Of a stretch of 64,000 nucleotides of DNA, positions 29,428-34,741 are shown one piece after another. The notes under the pieces were generated by a model. The model was given only the letters and a program-made list of their open reading frames with translations. It was not told where the DNA came from and searched no databases. Position 1 is the first letter of the stretch. Every line of letters starts with the position of its first letter. This DNA comes from Massilia sp. YIM B02443. GTDB lineage: Bacteria; Pseudomonadota; Gammaproteobacteria; Burkholderiales; Burkholderiaceae_D. A program made the translations under genes and the position numbers. The stretch lies in assembly GCF_030411955.1 (NCBI RefSeq), contig NZ_JASNRA010000005.1, positions 1 to 64,000 of the forward strand, given 5' to 3'.

Positions 29428-30320
29428 GCTTTGGCTTCGCCTCCAAGTGCCCCTACAAGGTCGCCCAACATCTTCGCCATCTCACCCGTCATCAGCATGA
29501 CGTCGTTGTCGAATCGCTCCTCATCGTTGTGGGTTGGGTTACCGCCTTCCTTGATCACGTCCAGCGGCTTGACGCCCTTGATCGCAAGGTCTTCGGTCAG
29601 AACGAAACTGATGCGATCGTTCCAGGTCATGGCCAGACGCGTGCACTGCTTGCCGGCGGCAATGTGGCGCCCAACGTCGTCTGGCTCCAGCGTGTGCTTG
29701 ACGTAGCGGACCGCGGCGCGGCTCTCGCCGGTGGCGCGCAGTTCGGTGTCCTGGTCGATTGTGAAGCCGTACGGGGCTTCGTCCGCTTCCAGCCAGCCGG
29801 TCATCACGGTCACCGGCGACTTCTGCACACGCAGCGACTCCAGCGGCATCTTGTCCACGGCCTTGAGCAGGAGCTTGACGACGTCATCGGCCTTGGTCGG
29901 GCTGGTGGCATCGACCACCAGCCAGCCGTTGACCGGATCGATCCAGGTCCAGACGTTGCTGCGCAGGGTGAAGGCGCGCGGCAGCAGTTCGTCGGCCACG
30001 CGCTCCTTCAGGTCTTTCATTGCCTTCTTGCCTGGCGGGAAGCCTTGCTGCTCTTCCAGTTCGGCCGCCTTGGCCTTGGCCACCTGGTTGATGACCGATG
30101 CCGGCAGCAGTTTCTTTTCGGTGCCGAGCATGATCAGCATCTGCTTGTTCACGGTGTGCACCAGGCCGCCGTTCGGACGCGGCGCATCCCAGCCTTGGCG
30201 CAACAGTTCGTTGCTTTCGGAAGGCACGAAGCTTTGCGGCTTGAGCGCTTCTTCCAACTGCTGCGGCGTGAAATGCCAAGGCGCAGGCAGGCGGTATATC
30301 TGAAGATTTCGGAACCACAT
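29424..30320 (-). CDS. rdgC: Recombination-associated protein RdgC
   Basis: 298 aa. RdgC forms a ring dimer around DNA and restrains RecA. The start MWFRNLQIYRLPAPW, then WDAPRPNGGLVHTVNKQMLIMLGTEKKLLPASVI and GDRISFVL-like WNDRISFVLTEDLAIKGVKPLDVI are hallmarks of the family, and the length is normal. I chose ATG 30320, where the upstream gene stops (TGATG). In Proteobacteria rdgC is usually a chromosomal gene; here it belongs to the phage early operon, where it could modulate RecA-dependent repressor cleavage or recombination. That role is inferred. Confidence 0.92.
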   Translation of the reverse strand: MWFRNLQIYRLPAPWHFTPQQLEEALKPQSFVPSESNELLRQGWDAPRPNGGLVHTVNKQMLIMLGTEKKLLPASVINQVAKAKAAELEEQQGFPPGKKAMKDLKERVADELLPRAFTLRSNVWTWIDPVNGWLVVDATSPTKADDVVKLLLKAVDKMPLESLRVQKSPVTVMTGWLEADEAPYGFTIDQDTELRATGESRAAVRYVKHTLEPDDVGRHIAAGKQCTRLAMTWNDRISFVLTEDLAIKGVKPLDVIKEGGNPTHNDEERFDNDVMLMTGEMAKMLGDLVGALGGEAKA

Positions 30321-30517
30321 CACGCGGCCTCCACGTGCTGCAGCTCGTTGACAGGGACGCGCCATGGCGCGCCGTCGAGCGTTCCAGCGACGCGTACGAA
30401 CGCAACCTTGGCGCCATTGCCGAGGTCAGTCTTGATGTCCTGGACGGTGCCGGTTTGGGGGCCGGCTTCGCTGTCGAACTTGACGCGCGAGCCGGTGCTG
30501 ATGGTGGTCTGATCCAT
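30320..30517 (-). CDS. Small phage early protein (KOW/SH3-like, unknown function)
   Basis: 65 aa starting MDQTTISTGSRVKFDSEAGPQTGTVQDIKTDLG and ending in short beta strands (AKVAFVRVAG, WRVPVNELQHV). The pattern GSRVKF...GTVQDI suggests a small SH3-type barrel. I chose ATG 30517 because AAGGA is 5 bases upstream. It ends inside the rdgC start codon, so translation is coupled. Confidence 0.65.
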   Translation of the reverse strand: MDQTTISTGSRVKFDSEAGPQTGTVQDIKTDLGNGAKVAFVRVAGTLDGAPWRVPVNELQHVEAA

Positions 30518-30527
30518 GATCATCCTT

Positions 30528-31409
30528 TCAGTTTGTGTTGTAGTTAGCTGCGTCCGTGAGCAGCGTGCGAAGGTCGTCGCTATGGGCAATCTCCTTCGGT
30601 ACCCGGAAGGTCATCGTGTAGATTCGGTGTGTCTCTCCAGGGAATGGAATACCGTCCAGGTGTGCGTTTGCAATGAGCCACGCCGCCAAGAACTTGTCGT
30701 CCGGCCTGCGTGCGCGGCCAGCTCGTGCCAGCGCCTTTGGCGTGACCTTCTCCTTGCCCTCGGTCTGGGCTTGCTCGAGCCCTTCTTGGATGACCGCACC
30801 GGCCTTGCTACCGTGCTGCTTGACGGCCTTGAGCGCCGCCGTGCCGGAAATCTTCCCCGCGTTGACCAGCTGGTGCACGTCGCTGTTGGCCTCGCCGAGC
30901 AGGATCATGTCCTTGACGTGCTGAACGCTCTTGCCGCCGCGGTTCGCGATCTGCGTTTCAGTCCAGCCGAAGCCGATCAGCTTGCGGTACTGGACGCCGA
31001 GTTGCAGCGGCGTCAGCGCCAGGCCACCGGCGCTGGAAATCATGTGTGCGACGCGATCGGCATCGTTGCCACGGAAGTGGCGGACATCCAGCGACTTGAT
31101 GTCGAAGCCCTTGGCGATCGCATCCAGCGCGGCGGCATGGCGATGGTGTCCGTCAACGATCAGGATGCGGCCGGCGTCAACGCGGACATCGAGCGCCGGG
31201 AACGTGGCGCCGTTGCGCAACGCGAGCGACATCTCGGCTACGTGGTCTGCGTTCAGCGGGCGAGCGTTGAAGCCTTCCTCAACCTCCAGTACGCGCGGAT
31301 CGACCGCGAACGACGTCACCTTCGACACGGCTGGATTGTTCTTGTCCTCGGCCGCGACTTTCAGCGATACGAAATCGGCTTTCGGGGTGAGGCTGTTCGG
31401 GGTTGTCAT
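30528..31409 (-). CDS. ParB/Srx-like phage protein
   Basis: 293 aa. The ParB N-terminal-type fold is visible: VDPRVLEVEEGFNARPLNADHVAEMSLALRNGATFPALDVRV, then VDGHHRHAAAL (the DGHHR box in place of GERR), and HTH-like blocks with GWTETQIANRGGKSVQHVKDMI and NAGKISGTAALKAV. In phages such proteins act as CTP-dependent DNA-binding regulators, partition factors or nucleases; which applies here cannot be told. It starts 8 bases after the upstream gene. As a temperate phage that integrates, it has no obvious need for partition. Confidence 0.85.
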   Translation of the reverse strand: MTTPNSLTPKADFVSLKVAAEDKNNPAVSKVTSFAVDPRVLEVEEGFNARPLNADHVAEMSLALRNGATFPALDVRVDAGRILIVDGHHRHAAALDAIAKGFDIKSLDVRHFRGNDADRVAHMISSAGGLALTPLQLGVQYRKLIGFGWTETQIANRGGKSVQHVKDMILLGEANSDVHQLVNAGKISGTAALKAVKQHGSKAGAVIQEGLEQAQTEGKEKVTPKALARAGRARRPDDKFLAAWLIANAHLDGIPFPGETHRIYTMTFRVPKEIAHSDDLRTLLTDAANYNTN

Positions 31410-31416
31410 CTTGTGG

Positions 31417-31605
31417 TCAATCCTGATCGTTGGCCTGCAGCTTCTTCACGTCGATCCGCGCGCGGCGCTGCATGTGCCGGCGGGCGACGGCCTCCAAGAT
31501 GATCTTGAGGGCGGGGTGGGTGAGCATCTCGTCCAGGGCAGCGTCGGTGCGGAGCGCGCGGTGCGCGACTTCGAGGGCGGCGCGGTCTGGCGAGATGCGG
31601 TGCAT
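31417..31605 (-). CDS. Small hypothetical phage protein
   Basis: 62 aa, MHRISPDRAALEVAHRALRTDAALDEML..., fully helical and charged, no family recognised. CGGAG stands 8 bases before the ATG at 31605, and the stop of the upstream 32-codon gene is only 2 bases away, which supports translation. Confidence 0.6.
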   Translation of the reverse strand: MHRISPDRAALEVAHRALRTDAALDEMLTHPALKIILEAVARRHMQRRARIDVKKLQANDQD

Positions 31606-31607
31606 GA

Positions 31608-31706
31608 TCAGCTCCGGTGCATCCGGTGATGCCGCGCCAAGCGCATTGCAAGGAGGCGCGGCTTGCCGATGAATCGGTAGTAGCGGTAGAGGCTGAGGAA
31701 GCCCAT
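31608..31706 (-). CDS. Very small basic phage protein (32 aa)
   Basis: MGFLSLYRYYRFIGKPRLLAMRLARHHRMHRS. Short proteins of the pattern LYRYYRxxGxxRxxAxRxA occur often in phage early operons, which is the main reason for the call. ATG 31706 is one base behind the stop of the preceding gene. No role is known. Confidence 0.55.
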   Translation of the reverse strand: MGFLSLYRYYRFIGKPRLLAMRLARHHRMHRS

Positions 31707-31707
31707 G

Positions 31708-31941
31708 TCACGCCGCCTGGATCGACATCAGCGGGAATGCCGGCTCAATTCGGGTCGGCGCTGGGCAGTCCAGCAGGCCCCACAGCATCGCGTCGAGCTC
31801 GTGGTCGCCAAGGGACTCCATCGAGGCCGAGAGGCGCGCAACGAAGTTCGCCAGGCGGCGCTCTTCGTCGGCCGGAGCGTCCTTGGTGGCATTGGTAGCG
31901 CAGCGCTTGATCGCGTCGCGGAAGGCGGCTGCGGACATCAT
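31708..31941 (-). CDS. Small hypothetical phage protein
   Basis: 77 aa beginning MMSAAAFRDAIKRCATNATKD; helical, with an acidic middle (SMESLGDHELDAMLWGLLDC). No family recognised. Start overlaps the upstream stop by ATGA. Confidence 0.6.
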   Translation of the reverse strand: MMSAAAFRDAIKRCATNATKDAPADEERRLANFVARLSASMESLGDHELDAMLWGLLDCPAPTRIEPAFPLMSIQAA

Positions 31942-32204
31942 TGCGCGGCCTCTGCCTGGTGTTGTGACCAAATGACCTTGCCTTCATCCACACCGGCGTA
32001 AAAGGCGTCGCAGTCCACCGTGCCGGGCGCATAGGGACGAGAAAGTGTGGTGCTGGCGACGCGACTGGCAAGTAGGCTGAATACACCGAGCTTGTAGGGA
32101 TAGCTGCGCGGATCGCGAGGGCGGTCGAATGCGTTCTTCATGAGTCGATCGACCAGGTCGTTGCCGGATTTCGGCCATACGGTTGGGACGCTAGCAGTGC
32201 TCAT
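31938..32204 (-). CDS. Small hypothetical phage protein
   Basis: 88 aa from ATG 32204, MSTASVPTVWPKSGNDLVDRLMKNAFDRPRDPRSYPYKLGVF. Soluble, no recognised family; the C-terminal half contains DCDAFYAGVDEGKVIW. ATGA overlaps with both neighbours. Confidence 0.62.
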   Translation of the reverse strand: MSTASVPTVWPKSGNDLVDRLMKNAFDRPRDPRSYPYKLGVFSLLASRVASTTLSRPYAPGTVDCDAFYAGVDEGKVIWSQHQAEAAQ

Positions 32205-32353
32205 AACCAGAGCTCCCCCTTGACGGTGATGCCACAAGGGACGTCGCCAAACTGAGTTGCAGCCCGCTCGGCAGCTTCGCCGGCAGACAACGCTGGGATG
32301 ACCATGGGGTGGTCGATGTGAGCAGTGCGGACGACTACGCGGTAGATTTTCAT
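32201..32353 (-). CDS. First gene of the leftward early operon (50 aa)
   Basis: MKIYRVVVRTAHIDHPMVIPALSAGEAAERAATQFG..., an alpha/beta protein of unknown function. It lies 28 bases from the -10 of the leftward early promoter, so it is the first product of that operon and would be expressed on induction. The frame is open further upstream, but that stretch overlaps the operators. Confidence 0.62.
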   Translation of the reverse strand: MKIYRVVVRTAHIDHPMVIPALSAGEAAERAATQFGDVPCGITVKGELWL

Positions 32354-32380
32354 GTGCGCCTCATCAAGGTTGATGAGGCA

Positions 32381-32422
32381 ATTATCGGAGTTCCGATCCA
32401 CCAAGTCAATCGGATTTCCTAT
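32381..32422 (-). promoter_or_regulatory. Leftward early promoter PL with two repressor operators
   Basis: On the minus strand: -35 TTGACT (32404-32409), 17-base spacer, -10 GATAAT (32381-32386). Operators ATCGGAGTTCCGAT (32384-32397, perfect arms, inside the promoter) and ATCGGATTTCCTAT (32409-32422, at the -35). Both match the operators at the cro promoter at 33613-33651, so CI and Cro should act at both. Confidence 0.85.
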
Positions 32423-32438
32423 AAATTTGTTGCGGGAT

Positions 32439-32464
32439 GAAAAAAAGCCCCGCATCGCGGGGCT
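32439..32464 (-). terminator. Terminator of the cI operon
   Basis: Minus strand: AGCCCCGC, short loop, GCGGGGCT, then a run of seven T (A run at 32440-32446 on plus). It lies between the end of the secreted-protein gene and the PL promoter, insulating the early operon from the repressor transcript. Confidence 0.88.
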
Positions 32465-32485
32465 GACTGTGGGGGTGAGAAGGGG

Positions 32486-32866
32486 TTATTCTGTAGGAGG
32501 AGGCAACTTCGAAACTGCCTCCTTGCGCTGGTCGGGTGGAAGCCTACATAAAGCTCTTGCAGTGTCCATAGTGATCCCTTTTGACTCTAGTACCCGATCA
32601 ACTCTCCGTGACTGAGCAATGCAGTTTTCAAAGTTGGTTTGTCTAGTCGCGTTTGAAGACGGTTGCGTAGAACGACCAAGCGCCGCCATTCCTTCATCAA
32701 GATTTTTTCTAACTGCATTACCTATTTCGCACGACTCGGCAAGTAGCTCGGCCGCAGACATGTCCTTCATTTCTTGATAGTCAAGTGTCGCGCAAGAACT
32801 TGCGGCTACGATTCCTGGTGCCGCAGAAGCAAGTAGAAGGGATGTTGATATGATTTTTTTAAGCAT
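32486..32866 (-). CDS. Secreted/periplasmic protein co-expressed with cI (moron)
   Basis: 126 aa with a clear signal peptide (MLKKIISTSLLLASAAPGIVAAS, cleavage about residue 22) and several cysteines in the mature part (SSCATLDY, AESCEIG, FENCIAQ, RALCRL), able to form two disulfides. No family recognised. The ATG is 2 bases from the cI stop, so it is made in the lysogen together with the repressor. That fits a lysogenic conversion factor acting in the periplasm. Confidence 0.72.
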   Translation of the reverse strand: MLKKIISTSLLLASAAPGIVAASSCATLDYQEMKDMSAAELLAESCEIGNAVRKNLDEGMAALGRSTQPSSNATRQTNFENCIAQSRRVDRVLESKGITMDTARALCRLPPDQRKEAVSKLPPPTE

Positions 32867-32868
32867 AG

Positions 32869-33588
32869 TTAAAGTCTTCCAGTTACTACTCGACCAGGTT
32901 GATAGACCACCCTTCCAACAAGGCTGCACTGCCCACTTCTCACATTAACAGGCTCATGGTCTGGGTTTATCGAGTGAAGATACCATTGCCCGCCCCGGTA
33001 GAGAAGTTGCTTGATGCAAGGTTCGCCATTGAAATTCACAGCGTAGATCTCCCTGCTGATTGGCTTCACGTCTGATGTGTCGATAATGACGACGTCGTCT
33101 TCGAATAACATCGGTTCCATGCTCATTCCCCGGACACGTACTGCTAACAGGTTGCGTGGATCTAAACGTAAAGCGGTCAGAACAGTGCGTGGCATTTGCT
33201 CATGCCCGTCGCCATTCATGTCCGGTTCGGTGTCGAACTGTGCAACGCCAGCACGAAGACGTAGTCGGACGCGCGGCACCGCGACAGTATCCGGCTCGTC
33301 ACCTACAACAACCCGTAACGCTCCTGGAAACAAGGAATTGTTCTCTATAAACGGCGCTTCATCTACTTGGCTCGGATGCTCGCCGTGCATTGTTCCTTTT
33401 CCTGTTTCTAGCCACAGAGCGTTTACGCCGAGCGCGGCAGCGAATGAGGCCACCATGGTCGTACCTTGGCTTTCGCCGGTCTCCAGCTCGGATAGTGATG
33501 CTTGACCCATCCCTACCTTTTGAGCCAGCGCCTTCTGGGTCAGCTTCGCTGCGCGGCGAGCCTCCCTAATTCGTGAACCTATAGACAT
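32869..33588 (-). CDS. cI: CI-like S24 repressor
   Basis: 239 aa. N-terminal HTH_3 domain (LTQKALAQKVGMGQASLSELETG). The C-terminal LexA/CI peptidase domain has the cleavage site A113-G114 (LRAGVAQF), nucleophile S156 (GMSMEPML) and lysine K193 (CIKQLL). RecA-stimulated self-cleavage is therefore expected on DNA damage. I chose ATG 33588 because the protein then starts MSIGSRIREARRAA and the -10 GATAAT ends 6 bases before it. Maintains lysogeny by binding the ATCGGAnTTCCGAT operators at PL and PR. Confidence 0.93.
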   Translation of the reverse strand: MSIGSRIREARRAAKLTQKALAQKVGMGQASLSELETGESQGTTMVASFAAALGVNALWLETGKGTMHGEHPSQVDEAPFIENNSLFPGALRVVVGDEPDTVAVPRVRLRLRAGVAQFDTEPDMNGDGHEQMPRTVLTALRLDPRNLLAVRVRGMSMEPMLFEDDVVIIDTSDVKPISREIYAVNFNGEPCIKQLLYRGGQWYLHSINPDHEPVNVRSGQCSLVGRVVYQPGRVVTGRL

Positions 33589-33654
33589 ACCGATATTATC
33601 GTGCGGCAAAGGTTCGGAATTCCGATTGACTTGATAAATCGGATTTCCTATAAT
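33589..33654. promoter_or_regulatory. PR/PRM switch region with two operators
   Basis: Rightward PR: -35 TTGACT (33626-33631), 17-base spacer, -10 TATAAT (33649-33654). Operators TTCGGAATTCCGAT (33613-33626, perfect TCGGAATTCCGA palindrome) and ATCGGATTTCCTAT (33638-33651). On the minus strand PRM has -10 GATAAT (33595-33600) only 6 bases before the cI ATG, which implies a leaderless mRNA, and its -35 position is covered by the first operator. Confidence 0.85.
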
Positions 33655-33661
33655 CTCTTCC

Positions 33662-33889
33662 ATGGACATTCCTCATACGATTTCGGGCCTTCGTAAGGCC
33701 GGGTTGACCCAAGCGCAAATCGGTAGCGCGGTGGGCCTTAAGCAAACGTCGATCAGCGACATGGAGGCGGGCAAGGCAGGAGTTAAGCGCCCGTCCTACG
33801 CGGTCGTCAGCGGCTTACAGCAGCTAGCACAGCTTCACGGGGTGGCAACTGAGCCAGCCTCGGAGTCGAGCGCTGAGCCCAGCTCGTAA
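33662..33889 (+). CDS. cro: Cro-like regulator
   Basis: 75 aa HTH protein: MDIPHTISGLRKAGLTQAQIGSAVGLKQTSISDMEAGKAGVKRPSYAVVSGLQQLAQ. It stands divergent to cI, right behind the -10 of PR, the position of Cro in lambdoid phages. It should repress PRM and damp early transcription. The leader is very short: the ATG is 7 bases beyond the -10. Confidence 0.85.
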   Translation: MDIPHTISGLRKAGLTQAQIGSAVGLKQTSISDMEAGKAGVKRPSYAVVSGLQQLAQLHGVATEPASESSAEPSS

Positions 33890-34110
33890 GTCCACGTTAC
33901 CCCTATTGGGGTGAAATTTGCTCGTAGCTTCAAGAGTGGGCCGCTCTGCACGTACACGGTCAATTCCATAGCCAAGGTGTCATCCCCGGCAGGGTGGTGA
34001 AACTTTCGTTCGGTCTCTAAGTTGCACATAGGAAATAGTTTGTTGGCAAGGTTGCACAAGGTTACTTGTGTTGAGCACTTTGCAACACCCAAGGAATGGA
34101 AGGAAACACT

Positions 34111-34587
34111 GTGGATTTGTTGTCCGCTTATCAAGAAATGATCAAGGTCCACGGGTGGAACGGCACAGCTGCTTCCATTAACCTGACCCGAACCGGTCTC
34201 GAGGCACGGGTGTATGAGGTCAAGGGCCAAGGCATGCGCGTTGAGACGGCGCTGTTGATCCAAGCTCTCTCCGGCACCACGCACTTCGCACAGGCGGTCG
34301 CGGCACAGTCGGGCGGCGTCTTCATCCAGTTGCCGGAAGGCGAGGGCGTCAGCGGTGAGCAGCTGCATGGCAAATTCCATGAGCTGTACACCGAGCTCGG
34401 GCGTCTGTCCGCGACCTATACCGAAGCGACCAAAGACGGCGAGATCGACCGCCGTGAGCGAGCCGACCTAGAGGAGATCGCTCAGGAAATGCACAAGACC
34501 ATGCAAGAGCTTATGGCCTTGATGTTTCAGATTTACTGCCGGCCCACCACTGGGCCGGGCACCCAAAGCAAGACCGATGAATCCTGA
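34111..34587 (+). CDS. CII-like phage regulator (Phage_CII/YmfL type)
   Basis: 158 aa. The N-terminal part VDLLSAYQEMIKVHGWNGTAASINLTRTGLEARVYEVKGQGMRVETALLIQALSGTTHFAQAVA has the layout of the phage CII/YmfL family: a helix-turn-helix-like region, a sequence with R-V-Y-E-x-K, and LIQALSGT. The C-terminal half is a coiled coil. I prefer the GTG at 34111 (GGAAGGA 7-8 bases upstream) over ATG 34096, whose AGGA touches the start codon. Its place after cro suggests a role in the lysis-lysogeny choice. Confidence 0.72.
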   Translation: MDLLSAYQEMIKVHGWNGTAASINLTRTGLEARVYEVKGQGMRVETALLIQALSGTTHFAQAVAAQSGGVFIQLPEGEGVSGEQLHGKFHELYTELGRLSATYTEATKDGEIDRRERADLEEIAQEMHKTMQELMALMFQIYCRPTTGPGTQSKTDES

Positions 34588-34741
34588 TACGCAAAAGACC
34601 CTGGTCAAACAGCCGCTGATCGAGGCCGAGCCATCGCCAGTCGAACGCAACAGCGAGGAAAAAGCGCGGATCCTGGCGCGCCTGCAGATCGGGCTGGCCC
34701 AGATCCGTGCAGCACAGGAGGTGAAGCATGCTGACGCGTGA
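34577..34741 (+). CDS. Small phage protein bridging CII-like and primase genes (54 aa)
   Basis: MNPDTQKTLVKQPLIEAEPSPVERNSEEKARILARLQIGLAQIRAAQEVKHADA. It overlaps the upstream gene by 11 bases and the downstream start by 14 bases; this dense packing and its codon pattern support it. Helical, charged, unknown function; possibly a helicase accessory factor from its position. Confidence 0.6.
   Translation: MNPDTQKTLVKQPLIEAEPSPVERNSEEKARILARLQIGLAQIRAAQEVKHADA

Noticed and set aside
33835..34380. 181-aa minus-strand frame opposite the CII-like gene
   Set aside because: No family features; it would cross the rightward early transcript and overlaps cro and the regulator.
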